A stretch of 64,000 nucleotides of DNA from assembly GCA_900107575.1 (NCBI GenBank), contig FNQX01000013.1, positions 43,687 to 107,686 of the forward strand, read 5' to 3'. Below, in pieces: positions 53,869-62,820 of the stretch. This DNA comes from Lachnospiraceae bacterium NK3A20 (GTDB taxonomy: Bacteria; Bacillota; Clostridia; Lachnospirales; Lachnospiraceae). The first letter of the stretch is position 1, and every line of letters begins with the position of its first letter. The translations under genes were made by a program, and so were the position numbers. The notes below the pieces were generated by a model that saw only the letters and a program-made list of their open reading frames with translations, was not told the DNA's origin and did not search any database.

Positions 53869-54699
53869 TCACAGGGAATTCTGTTTTTCACTGTTCTGAT
53901 AATAGTGTTCGATGATCCTCGCGATCCATGTGGGCCAGAACCTTTCATACATGGCAAGGTCTTCTCTGGATCTGTCATGATCCGCTATGATCTCACTCGT
54001 GGCGGATTCCGGGTGTATCCTGTGCGACATGAGAATCTCAGGAATATAAACATAATCTCCTTGAAGTTTTGACAGCTTCTCCCACGCTTCCCAGTCGAGG
54101 TCGCTGCGAAATCCCGAAGCGAAAATTTCATCCGGCAGATTCTGCACCGCATAGGTGACGGACGGGCAGCAGATCGCTGATCCAAAGGACAGGATTCTTC
54201 TGCGCCAGAAAACAGATTTCCACCTCGACCTCTTCTCCAGAGGACGGAGCATCAGCCTCTTCACTCGCAGCATCCGGTTGGAAGCAACTTCCGTTGTACC
54301 GGCAGCCTCCTCTCGTGTCTCGGAATAGTCCGTGAATAACAAAAGCGGATGCCCAGCTCTGTCTGCAAAGCGGATTATCTGCTCCGCGTACTGCGGTTTG
54401 TAGAGATCGTCCTGATGGGCTATCGTGACAAGCTTCGCCCCCATCTCTTTCCTTGCCATGCGTATCGCATAGTTCCAGTCACCTGCGATATCAGACCTGC
54501 CCTCTGTTACAGTGTTGCAGTACAGGGGGATGTGATTCTCTGCTGCAATTCGATCAACAAATGCATTCGGCGTGGAGGTTGTCATGATAACTTTAGTCTT
54601 CACGCTCTGGCTGTTCAACGAATCAATGCACTGTTGAAGATATACACTTTGTTTATAGGCGCAGATCACGAATACGTGATCCCATTCTGCATAGTTCAT
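53869..54699 (-). CDS. GT2-like glycosyltransferase
   Basis: The 276-residue protein begins with the GT-A strand HVFVICAYKQSVYLQQCIDS. It has the metal-site IAHQDDLYKPQYAEQI near 93-108 and a later SDLDWEAWEKLS. These fit a divergent GT2, possibly rhamnosyl-type. It overlaps the DUF2304 gene by 4 bases (ATGA). Confidence 0.8.
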   Translation of the reverse strand: MNYAEWDHVFVICAYKQSVYLQQCIDSLNSQSVKTKVIMTTSTPNAFVDRIAAENHIPLYCNTVTEGRSDIAGDWNYAIRMARKEMGAKLVTIAHQDDLYKPQYAEQIIRFADRAGHPLLLFTDYSETREEAAGTTEVASNRMLRVKRLMLRPLEKRSRWKSVFWRRRILSFGSAICCPSVTYAVQNLPDEIFASGFRSDLDWEAWEKLSKLQGDYVYIPEILMSHRIHPESATSEIIADHDRSREDLAMYERFWPTWIARIIEHYYQNSEKQNSL

Positions 54700-55082
54700 T
54701 TTCCCTGTGTTTCTATTCCCGGCTCCTGCACCTGCTCTTCCAGCTTACGGATTCTCTTCTCCAGTAAGGCATTGTTTTCCGACAGTTTCCGAATCCGTTC
54801 CTTCTGCCCGGATACGATAGAAGTCAGCGACATCAGTATCATAACGATGAATGCGAGCAGGCACAGATAGAGTACATTCATGCCGCTCTGCATCCCAACA
54901 AGGCCGGCGATCCCCCACGTGATCTGCGGAAACGCAATGAGCAATAGCATCAGGACGCCGGTCAGCAACCACAGCAGCGTGTATTTCAGATCCAGCTTCC
55001 TGCGCTTTAGCAGCGACAGAATGATCACGTAATAAATGACAACCGCCGCCAGCAATACGATTCTTAATTGGATAGGTATCAT
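54696..55082 (-). CDS. DUF2304 small membrane protein
   Basis: The 128-residue protein has three hydrophobic helices and then a charged coiled-coil tail (RIRKLSENNALLEKRIRKLE). This matches DUF2304, almost always found beside a GT2 polyprenol-phosphate transferase. It is thought to be a partner or anchor subunit. It overlaps the genes on both sides by 4 bases. Confidence 0.85.
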   Translation of the reverse strand: MIPIQLRIVLLAAVVIYYVIILSLLKRRKLDLKYTLLWLLTGVLMLLLIAFPQITWGIAGLVGMQSGMNVLYLCLLAFIVMILMSLTSIVSGQKERIRKLSENNALLEKRIRKLEEQVQEPGIETQGK

Positions 55083-55813
55083 TTCTTCTCCCTGTCCCGG
55101 AAACTCAGACTGATCCTGCAGATCAGAATATCCAGGGAAACCTTGATCATATAATATGCGCTCTTCCAGAAGGTGATCGAACTGCGGCCGCCCTTTCTCT
55201 CCCGCATTTTGACCGGAACCTCGTGCACTTCTCTGCCGCTCATCACCGCATCCATAATTGCCTTCGGTTCCGGGTAATCTATCGGATAATCTTCTGCAAA
55301 TTTCTCGATGAAATACCGATTCACTGCCCGGAACCCGCTGGTAACATCAAGGACATGGCGTCCCGTGAGCAAACGGATCAGGCCGGACAGGAAGCAAATC
55401 CCCGTCCGACGGATTCCTGTGGACTGGAAACCTTCTTTATCAATGAAACGAGAGCCTATCACATAATCTGCCACACCGCTTTCGATCGGCGCGATCAGTG
55501 CCCCGATATAAGCCGGATCGTGCTGCCCGTCCCCGTCCATCTGCACCGCGATGTCATACCCCTGATCTCTGGCATACAGATATCCCGTCTGGACGGCCCC
55601 GCCGATACCGAGGTTGACCGGAAGGTTCACATAATTGAAATGATACTCTTCCAGGATTTGCAGTGTATTGTCAGTGGAGCCGTCATTGATGACAACATAG
55701 TCATATTCCGGATAGTGAGAAGTCAGGTTGCTGACGGTGCGAAATATATTCTCTTCTTCGTTGTAGGCAGCGATGATCACAAGAACCCGCGCCCCGGAGT
55801 GATTGACATTCAT
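55079..55813 (-). CDS. GT2 DPM1-like polyprenyl-phosphate sugar transferase
   Basis: The 244-residue protein carries VLVIIAAYNEEENIFRTVSN, VINDGSTDNTLQIL and the donor motif QMDGDGQHDPAYIGAL. It lacks C-terminal membrane helices. That fits DPM1-like enzymes that work with a separate membrane partner, probably the adjacent DUF2304 protein. The ATG has AGGA upstream. The sugar loaded is unknown. Confidence 0.87.
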   Translation of the reverse strand: MNVNHSGARVLVIIAAYNEEENIFRTVSNLTSHYPEYDYVVINDGSTDNTLQILEEYHFNYVNLPVNLGIGGAVQTGYLYARDQGYDIAVQMDGDGQHDPAYIGALIAPIESGVADYVIGSRFIDKEGFQSTGIRRTGICFLSGLIRLLTGRHVLDVTSGFRAVNRYFIEKFAEDYPIDYPEPKAIMDAVMSGREVHEVPVKMRERKGGRSSITFWKSAYYMIKVSLDILICRISLSFRDREKK

Positions 55814-55851
55814 GTACTATGTCCTATCAGATTTTAGTGCCGCCTCTTGCA

Positions 55852-56916
55852 TCATTTACGCGATGCGATCTTCTGTAATACCCGCTCGGAATAATATCCT
55901 TTTCTAAGCCTGCATCCGATTGCTTCCGCATTTTTCTTCATAAATGAATATTCCGAATCTGATAAGCGGTCAATCGTTTCCGGGAGCTCCCGCAGTGAGG
56001 TGACCACTAATCCACAATGATGTTCGAGGACAAAGTCTGCCAGAGCTGCCTGATCCCAAATGATTACGGGAAGGCCTGCTGCCAGGTAGAGCGATGCCTT
56101 GTGAGGATTATTGTACTTCATGTAGTTGCCAAATGCCCCCGTACATCCATCTATGTTGTCTCCATCCCAGACGAGTCCGAAATCCCCAACGAGATGATCT
56201 GTCAGTTCTTCAGGCAAAAATGAGCCATAATAGACAATATTATCTCTACCCAGGCTCTGAAACCCTTCTCCGTACAGATTCATGTTCAGCGCATCGGGAA
56301 TTTGTATCAGATACCCTGCTTTATCCTTGCCAAGATTGCCTGCTACAATGACCGACGACCTGCCGTCTCTTTTGACAACAGGATCTTTTGCCAACAGATA
56401 ATCAAACAGCCGGAGCTCGATGAGCTTGTCACGGTCAACACCTCTGGACAACAGATAGGCCGTCATCCTGCTGTTATGAGATACTATCACAGAAGCTGCC
56501 TTGAAGCTCTGATCTTCCATCTGTCGTAATCGCCTGATCAGAATTTTGCTCACCGAGGGATCTGCTTCAGAACGCAGAGATGGAATGTCATGAATCCAGA
56601 TAACAACATCTACCCCATGATGAGATATCGCTTTTAATAGTTTTCCAATAGAAAAGAGGTATCTCACATTAGGGAACTGTACGATGAGTGTGTCACCTCT
56701 TTTCAGTTGTTGGAACTTGGATTTATATTCTCTTTTGGCAGCATACTGAAGTTTGATTAGATGGATGATGGTCCTGTTGCCTAAGGGTTGCCATTGCAAA
56801 TTCAACGGCTTATAGCCATTTTTGCAGCAAATGGCAAGCACATCATTTCTCGCCTTGCCTCCTGCGTTTTTCTGTCCTGGATCGTCCATCAGGATTTCAT
56901 TTGTTACATATCGCAT
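55852..56916 (-). CDS. Galactofuranosyltransferase-like protein
   Basis: From the ATG at 56916 the protein has about 354 residues. It shows VVIWIHDIPSLR near 125, GDFGLVWDGDNIDG, and YMKYNNPHKASLYLAAGLPV near 290. These are the marks of the galactofuranosyl/sugar transferases of streptococcal and clostridial capsule loci (GT-B fold). UDP-galactopyranose mutase is not encoded in the window. The in-frame TTG at 56955 has no ribosome site, so it was rejected. Confidence 0.72.
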   Translation of the reverse strand: MRYVTNEILMDDPGQKNAGGKARNDVLAICCKNGYKPLNLQWQPLGNRTIIHLIKLQYAAKREYKSKFQQLKRGDTLIVQFPNVRYLFSIGKLLKAISHHGVDVVIWIHDIPSLRSEADPSVSKILIRRLRQMEDQSFKAASVIVSHNSRMTAYLLSRGVDRDKLIELRLFDYLLAKDPVVKRDGRSSVIVAGNLGKDKAGYLIQIPDALNMNLYGEGFQSLGRDNIVYYGSFLPEELTDHLVGDFGLVWDGDNIDGCTGAFGNYMKYNNPHKASLYLAAGLPVIIWDQAALADFVLEHHCGLVVTSLRELPETIDRLSDSEYSFMKKNAEAIGCRLRKGYYSERVLQKIASRK

Positions 56917-56955
56917 GTTATCTACCGCTCTAATCTCCTGATACTGGGCAAACAA

Positions 56956-59367
56956 TTATTTTTTATCTGCGTTCAAATCTTCGATGACGATACCTTCTTC
57001 GCCCTGGTATAGATTCTTTGCAGGGATTCTTCGCTGCTCTCTGTCTAATGACCTGGTTCTGTTCCGCCACCTTTGCCTGTCATATTCTTTCGTAGCCTTA
57101 TAGAGTATGCCTGTATAAGCAAAAGCCATCATGGGCAGTATATTCATGCTAAGATCCAACAAATGGTGCACCGAAATAGATTCTATCGCCAGTATGACCA
57201 TGAGGAAAACATAGAAATAATTTCTATGTCTGGTATGGTGTATCTGCGCCATGATAAGAGTTGCCATGATCAGAACAGACAGGACAGCTCCATAGATGAC
57301 AATAAGCCTCAGGTAAGAACTGTCGACAAAGAAATACGCTATTGATGTATCCACGAAGCCGCCTGCTCCTCTCTCCATCACATAGTTTCCGAAGGGTTTC
57401 ACAGGGTATACCATGAACGCGGTCTTCCCCAGCATCAATCTGTTATCAAAGGTGGACCAGTCAATCGGTATTCTCTTCTCGAACCAGAACTGTTGTCCCT
57501 CATATAGAACAGAAGTTGCAATGGTGAATACTACGGCGAAAATAAAAGTCCCAATTCCCAGAACATAGTGAATTCCCTTGATCACATGTTCGAACCAATG
57601 CCCTTTCGTAAAGCGAAACTCCACAAATACATCGTAGAATATCGTCCCGACGAAGAGCAGCCCAAGGCACAACACATCCGTTGCCGTGCGGATATATCGG
57701 AAGGTGAACCAATTCAGGAAGCCTAATACCGCAATATCCGGCAGCAGTCTCGTCCAACTTCTCTTCCTCTGCACGATCGTATACAGTATTCCGATGAATA
57801 ATAGATGAGCAGAGTTATTCGGGGAATCGATGAAACCAAATGCATGCCCGGATATTCCTGTGGTATCCGTATGATCCATTCGATAAGACAGTCTGCCCAT
57901 CGTAGACGCCGCATATGTTCCAAGGTACATCACCGCGCTCTCTGCAAGGCAGATTCCGGCAATAATTCGGAATGATTTTCCGCTGGCCGCCACGATGAAT
58001 ACCAATGCTGCGAATATATAGTAATCTGATCCCCCATTCATGACGGTATGGGCGTAAGCCGCAACCATAATCGCCAGCTCCAGTATCAGGAATGGTATAC
58101 TGCGCAGTCTTGGTATCGACAGTGCGAAAATCAGTAATGCAGCAACACAAGGCGTCAGATACAAATCATAGTACATGGCACGTACGCTGTTGCTGAAGAC
58201 ATAGGGATATAAGGTAGTATCCAGAAACTGAAAGGGGAAATATACCGCAAATAGAATATAGTAGCAGACGTTGATCACCCTGCTATAGCGCAGACCATAT
58301 TCTGCGTCTTTCCTTGTACTCGCCTGAGAGAAATGATCCCTGATCAGTCGGTTCCACAGCATAATGACAAGTTCAGACATCGCCATGTCCGCAAAGAGGC
58401 GCAGAATGATTCTTGGCGTTTCATAATCATAATTCCACAGTCTGGCAAACAAGGCATCAATGTTGTAAATGAAAATGTAGACAGCGATATGTCTGCCTGC
58501 GAGGGCGAGGGTATCTCTGATAAAATCCGCTCTGCAGATCTGTCGGACAAGACACGCAACTGCATAAACGCCGCAGACGGATACAAGAACAGACAGAATA
58601 TCCCAGCCGAAGATGTACCTGTTCATCACCATGTAATGATGATTTGCTGCACTATATATGCCCAGTATCCATACGACTGCGGTGGCCGCAAACGAGCCAA
58701 GGTAAACAGCAGGCTTGCACATGATATCGAAATATCTCTTCCACAGCATCCCCAGCAGCATCAGCAGAACACAGAACATGGATTCCCCGAAGTTCAGCGG
58801 CAACGTAATATACCGGCTCTGAAGAATGAGGCCTGCAACGCCAATCGCTGCCTCTACGATATACTCCGTGGCATCCTGTCTGGTGTAGCTCCACTGGAGC
58901 CGCTCCCCCATTGAGTTAGCTATATAATGGACGAGCCGGATGATAAGTCTTGCCGTGAACAGGCTGATCAGGATCCACAGGGAGCCAATGCCCCGGAGGT
59001 CTCCGGAGTCGACGCCTGTCGAATACAGATAAGAGAACAGCATCGCGCGCACGCTCTGTGCAGGAGTAATGTCAGATTTGGATGCGATTTCTCCCAGCCG
59101 CCGCAATACCCACTGAATGAAAATTCCGCCCGCCCACGGCAGCACCAGAAAATGCAGGTCAATATTGATCAGCCTTCTGAGTTTTTTCCCCGAGACCGTC
59201 TCAAGATTCAAATATCCGCTCAGAATGAATATCATGGGATACGCAAAAGAGACAACCGCCCTTACGAGCAGGTTGTCTGTCTTCATCGTTTCTGCGACAA
59301 TTGTCAGCAGTATTGCCAGCCCCATCGCGGGGGCCGCCCATCCATTGCGTCTTCCACTAATATTCAT
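56956..59367 (-). CDS. Fusion of a degenerate acyltransferase-3 domain with a Wzy-like polymerase
   Basis: The 803-residue protein has about 20 hydrophobic helices. Residues 1-345 follow the acyltransferase-3/fucose 4-O-acetylase plan: a helix pair, SFAYPMIFILSGYLN at 40-54 (family FHMPLFFFxSGY), GIGSLWILISLF at 126-137, and GRHIAVYIFIYN at 291-302. The catalytic His of the first helix and of the FHMP element are replaced (VAETMK, FAYP). Residues 360-750 resemble an O-antigen polymerase, with HAFGFIDSPNNSAHLLFIGI at 508-527. A soluble tail of about 45 residues ends the protein. Neither activity is proven. The fusion architecture is the main point of interest. Confidence 0.6.
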   Translation of the reverse strand: MNISGRRNGWAAPAMGLAILLTIVAETMKTDNLLVRAVVSFAYPMIFILSGYLNLETVSGKKLRRLINIDLHFLVLPWAGGIFIQWVLRRLGEIASKSDITPAQSVRAMLFSYLYSTGVDSGDLRGIGSLWILISLFTARLIIRLVHYIANSMGERLQWSYTRQDATEYIVEAAIGVAGLILQSRYITLPLNFGESMFCVLLMLLGMLWKRYFDIMCKPAVYLGSFAATAVVWILGIYSAANHHYMVMNRYIFGWDILSVLVSVCGVYAVACLVRQICRADFIRDTLALAGRHIAVYIFIYNIDALFARLWNYDYETPRIILRLFADMAMSELVIMLWNRLIRDHFSQASTRKDAEYGLRYSRVINVCYYILFAVYFPFQFLDTTLYPYVFSNSVRAMYYDLYLTPCVAALLIFALSIPRLRSIPFLILELAIMVAAYAHTVMNGGSDYYIFAALVFIVAASGKSFRIIAGICLAESAVMYLGTYAASTMGRLSYRMDHTDTTGISGHAFGFIDSPNNSAHLLFIGILYTIVQRKRSWTRLLPDIAVLGFLNWFTFRYIRTATDVLCLGLLFVGTIFYDVFVEFRFTKGHWFEHVIKGIHYVLGIGTFIFAVVFTIATSVLYEGQQFWFEKRIPIDWSTFDNRLMLGKTAFMVYPVKPFGNYVMERGAGGFVDTSIAYFFVDSSYLRLIVIYGAVLSVLIMATLIMAQIHHTRHRNYFYVFLMVILAIESISVHHLLDLSMNILPMMAFAYTGILYKATKEYDRQRWRNRTRSLDREQRRIPAKNLYQGEEGIVIEDLNADKK

Positions 59368-59373
59368 ATCAGA

Positions 59374-60984
59374 TTATTTCGCGCCTTTATGTGTGAACAC
59401 CGCGCCCACGGTTTCCAGCAGGATCTTGAAATCCAGCGACAGGCTCCAGTGATCAATGTAGTACAGGTCGAGTTTCACGACCTCGTCGAAGTCCTCGATG
59501 TCACTCCTGCCGGACACCTGCCACATACCGGTCAATCCCGGCGTCATCTGCAGCCGTCTGCGGTAATGCTCGTTGTACTGTTCGAACTCCTTCGCGGTCG
59601 GAGGTCTCGTGCCGACGAGGCTCATGTCTCCCTTCAGCACATTCCAGAACTGCGGGAATTCGTCGAGGGAGGTTCTGCGGATGAATCCGCCGACTCTGGT
59701 AACTCTCGGGTCGTCCTTCATCTTGAACATGAGGCCGTTCATCTCATTGTCCTTCAGAAGGTCTTTGAGCCGCGCTTCCGCATCCTGATACATGGAGCGG
59801 AATTTCCAGATCTTGAACCGTCTGCCGTTCTTGCCAATCCTTGTCTGAGAGAAAAAAACAGGCCCCGGGCTATCCATTTTGATCGCGGGGATCAGCACGA
59901 TGCACAGAACACCCGTGATGACAAGTCCCACGATGCCGCCGATAATGTCGAACAGCCGCTTGATCATCAGCTTCTTGACACTGTGCCGGTTCATCGTGTA
60001 GGTCACGACATCGTATCCCTTGAATGTCTCCATACGGGAGAGGGATTCCTTGCGGTCAGGCATGCGCAGGACAAAGTGACAGTCGACGCCCATATCCTCG
60101 AAGCCGTCAACAATCTCCTGCAGTTTTTCCATGTCCTTGTCCGGCGCGTTGACGAGTACCTCATCGAAGGGGATCTGCACCATCGCTTCCGTCAGCTTGC
60201 GGAAACCCGCATAGACAGGGATGCCAAGGATCTCATCGTGCATGTATTCGGGACGAGAAGCATCCGCTGCATTCTCTGCTGCGACATCACTACCCACTGC
60301 AACGGTCTCACTACTCTTTGTTGCGCCAGTAGTATTAGCAGCATCGTCGTCGTCAGTTCTCTCAGCCACCTCTTTGAGATCGTCTGATATTTTATCTGAT
60401 ATCTGTGCCGAATCCGCAATGTCCGCTGACTCTTCGCCGCTTGCCCCCTCATCCACGTACGCCGCGCCCACGATCTGCAACGCGGAATCCTCGTGGTCCA
60501 GGAGGCTGTGCAACGTCTTCTCCATGAGGCTTTTCTGCGCGACGACAATGAGCTTCGACACCTGCCGCTCACCGCGGAAATACCGCAGGAGGAATTTCTT
60601 GAATCCCAGGTGCGCGACGTAGGTCAGGATCAGGTTCATCCAGACGAAATTGATGATGACCTGGCGCGAAATGTCCACGCCCCAGTGCAGGAGGAATACG
60701 ATCGTACTGCCCGCGATGAGCATCATCAGCATGTATTTGATCACCGCCATGAGTTCCTGGAATTTGCCGCGATGCAGAAGGCTCCGGTTCCAGTCGATCA
60801 GGAACGAGTACACGGTGCTGACCATACAGAAAATCACACAGACAAGGTAGTGCACAGTCCTGCTGTTCATCCGCGCGCCGTCGTGGTAACGCACCTTCGT
60901 CGCCAGATAGTAAGTCAGGATGATGCAGGCAAGATCCAGCACCCACAAACCGTATTTTCGAAAAATCCGTCTCTTCTGTCTCAT
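59374..60984 (-). CDS. Polyprenyl glycosylphosphotransferase (WbaP/CpsE type) with an acidic insert
   Basis: The 536-residue enzyme starts the lipid-linked repeat by moving sugar-1-phosphate onto undecaprenyl phosphate. Five membrane helices precede a Rossmann-like domain (LIVVAQKSLMEKTLHSLLDH). Then comes the catalytic C-terminal domain: KRLFDIIGG, DSPGPVFFSQTRIGKNGR, KFRSMYQDAE, and PGLTGMWQVSGRS. Residues 180-247 (60244-60447) hold an Asp/Ala/Ser/Thr-rich insert between VGAAYVD and EILGIPVYAG, where relatives have only a few residues. The GT26 fusion gene lies directly upstream. Confidence 0.92.
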   Translation of the reverse strand: MRQKRRIFRKYGLWVLDLACIILTYYLATKVRYHDGARMNSRTVHYLVCVIFCMVSTVYSFLIDWNRSLLHRGKFQELMAVIKYMLMMLIAGSTIVFLLHWGVDISRQVIINFVWMNLILTYVAHLGFKKFLLRYFRGERQVSKLIVVAQKSLMEKTLHSLLDHEDSALQIVGAAYVDEGASGEESADIADSAQISDKISDDLKEVAERTDDDDAANTTGATKSSETVAVGSDVAAENAADASRPEYMHDEILGIPVYAGFRKLTEAMVQIPFDEVLVNAPDKDMEKLQEIVDGFEDMGVDCHFVLRMPDRKESLSRMETFKGYDVVTYTMNRHSVKKLMIKRLFDIIGGIVGLVITGVLCIVLIPAIKMDSPGPVFFSQTRIGKNGRRFKIWKFRSMYQDAEARLKDLLKDNEMNGLMFKMKDDPRVTRVGGFIRRTSLDEFPQFWNVLKGDMSLVGTRPPTAKEFEQYNEHYRRRLQMTPGLTGMWQVSGRSDIEDFDEVVKLDLYYIDHWSLSLDFKILLETVGAVFTHKGAK

Positions 60985-60990
60985 GGAAAG

Positions 60991-62631
60991 CTACTCTTTT
61001 CCTGATCTTTTCCTGCCCGTCATAATATACCAGATATATTTGGTGTTCGTCACCAGATATCGGGAGAACAGTCGCTTCGGGTCCTGGAAGAGGCGATACA
61101 GCCATTCCATGCCGATCTTCTGCACCCAGTAAGGCGCGCGGCGGATATTCCCGGCGTGGAAATTGAATCCCGCACCGACGCCGGCACAGACGCCCTTGAG
61201 CATCCCCTTGTGCGCCGCCATCCAACGCTCCTGTTTCGGCGCGCCGAGGCCGACCCAGATGATGTCCGCGCCGGAAGCGTTGATCATGTCGACAATGTCC
61301 CGATCCTCTTCCGGCGTTAGAGCCCTAAAAGGCGGCGAATACATGCCGCGGATGTCGATGCCAGGGTAATTCTTCTCCAGATTCTCCCGCAACAGGTCCA
61401 GCGTCTTCTGCGTGGAGCCGTAGAAGAAATGCGACACCTTTCCGTCCATCGTCGCGCGGAACATCTCACCCATGAAGTCCGGTCCCGGCACGCGCCCCGC
61501 CTCTTCATAGCCGTATTTCCTGATCTGTTTGGCGACGGGCGCCCCGTCCGGGAAAACAACAGCCGCCCCGCGCATGATTTTCAGAAAGTGTTTGTTCTCC
61601 TTCGCCATCACTGTGGTGTGGACGTTGGAGAAGCACAGGTACTGCCCCGAGAGGGCTTGCACGTGCGTCTTGACATAGTTCACCGCGGAATTGAGGTTCG
61701 TGATCGCGTACGGCACATTCAGCACTTCGCAGCGCTCCGCCATCGAGGAGTACAGGATGGCCTCATAGGAGCCGCGCTTTGTGAGCATCTGCTCCGCGAG
61801 ATCATTCCCACCGACACTTAGCGAATAGGATACATTCACGCCGTTCCGATTGAAAATATCGACCAGCCCTCCGACTTCATTGAATCGGTGGCCCGGCAGA
61901 TAGATGAAGGCCTCGGTATAGGTGTCCGGCCCCGCAGGTCGGAGGCTCCCCGGAATGCAGCCGCAGAATTCCAGATTGTCCTGCACGCTGCCGACGTCCG
62001 CCGCATATGTCTCTGCCGACGTCCCGCGGGCTGTGTCTCCGTCGTTTGGCGCGTCATGAAATCGCTCTCTCTTCCCTGCAGCCTGTCCCTCGTCTATCAG
62101 ACAGTAACCGTAAATGTCATCTTCTACAGACAGCGTCGCCCGCAGCGTGCCGATCACCTGCCGCAGATGCGCGGCGTCCGTGACGACGAGAAGTCTTCGC
62201 CCTGTCACGGTGTGCTGCCGTCTGTGCTTGCGTATCGCCCAGTAGATCATCCGCAGGATGTAGACGAACACGACATTCCCGAGGAACATGTACAGCACGG
62301 CAAGGCGCGAGACTCTTTGCGAAGACTGCGTTGCCATGAGGAACAGAGCCATGCCCGCCAGGAGGATAATCTGGTTGTGTCCCGTCTCTACGAAAATATC
62401 AATCGGATCGAGCAGCGTGATGGACGGATTCTTCCTCCGCGGCATGCGGTAGAAATGGATCATCACCGTGATCATGAGTTCCGCCACGATAAGCGTGCTG
62501 TAGAGCTGCATCTGCCACGCCGCGATGTCTTCGCCGAACCGCACCCGCAATGCCACGAGGAACGACAGGAACAGAGCGATGAGGTCAATGACGATCAGTC
62601 CTTTATCCAGTTTTCTCGGCTTGTGACTCAT
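60991..62631 (-). CDS. WecG/TagA/CpsF (GT26) glycosyltransferase fused to a membrane/Rossmann domain
   Basis: The 546-residue protein joins two parts. Residues 1-270 resemble the N-terminal half of the glycosylphosphotransferase encoded next to it: helices, GRRLLVVTDAAHLRQVIGT, and an Asp/Ala/Arg-rich insert at 181-220. They lack its catalytic domain. Residues 300-535 are a complete GT26 domain: CFSNVHTTVMAKENKHFLKI, FPDGAPVAK, DIIWVGLGAPKQERW and GVGAGFNFHAGNIRRAP. GT26 enzymes add the second sugar, often ManNAc or Glc, to the lipid-linked first sugar. This placement fits a second-step enzyme held near the initiating one. Confidence 0.85.
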   Translation of the reverse strand: MSHKPRKLDKGLIVIDLIALFLSFLVALRVRFGEDIAAWQMQLYSTLIVAELMITVMIHFYRMPRRKNPSITLLDPIDIFVETGHNQIILLAGMALFLMATQSSQRVSRLAVLYMFLGNVVFVYILRMIYWAIRKHRRQHTVTGRRLLVVTDAAHLRQVIGTLRATLSVEDDIYGYCLIDEGQAAGKRERFHDAPNDGDTARGTSAETYAADVGSVQDNLEFCGCIPGSLRPAGPDTYTEAFIYLPGHRFNEVGGLVDIFNRNGVNVSYSLSVGGNDLAEQMLTKRGSYEAILYSSMAERCEVLNVPYAITNLNSAVNYVKTHVQALSGQYLCFSNVHTTVMAKENKHFLKIMRGAAVVFPDGAPVAKQIRKYGYEEAGRVPGPDFMGEMFRATMDGKVSHFFYGSTQKTLDLLRENLEKNYPGIDIRGMYSPPFRALTPEEDRDIVDMINASGADIIWVGLGAPKQERWMAAHKGMLKGVCAGVGAGFNFHAGNIRRAPYWVQKIGMEWLYRLFQDPKRLFSRYLVTNTKYIWYIMTGRKRSGKE

Positions 62632-62820
62632 GCCCCCTATCTTACCATATCCACAGAGGAATCTCTATGCTAAGACACAGCTGTACGCCTCCCGGGATGT
62701 ATATCGTCAGTCGATGCGATTCCGTAAGGCGCTTGTATGAATCCGGGACTCATGCTCGTGCCTAAGATGACTGGATGGTGAGGCGCTCAGATCTGTCTGT
62801 CTGTTTGTCTGTCTGTCATT
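62632..62820. other. Intergenic region with a CTGT tetranucleotide repeat
   Basis: No gene is seen. A run of CTGT units (about 62793-62818, one unit reading TTGT) lies immediately downstream of the stop of the GT2 gene. It starts right at that gene's 3' end. Confidence 0.6.
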
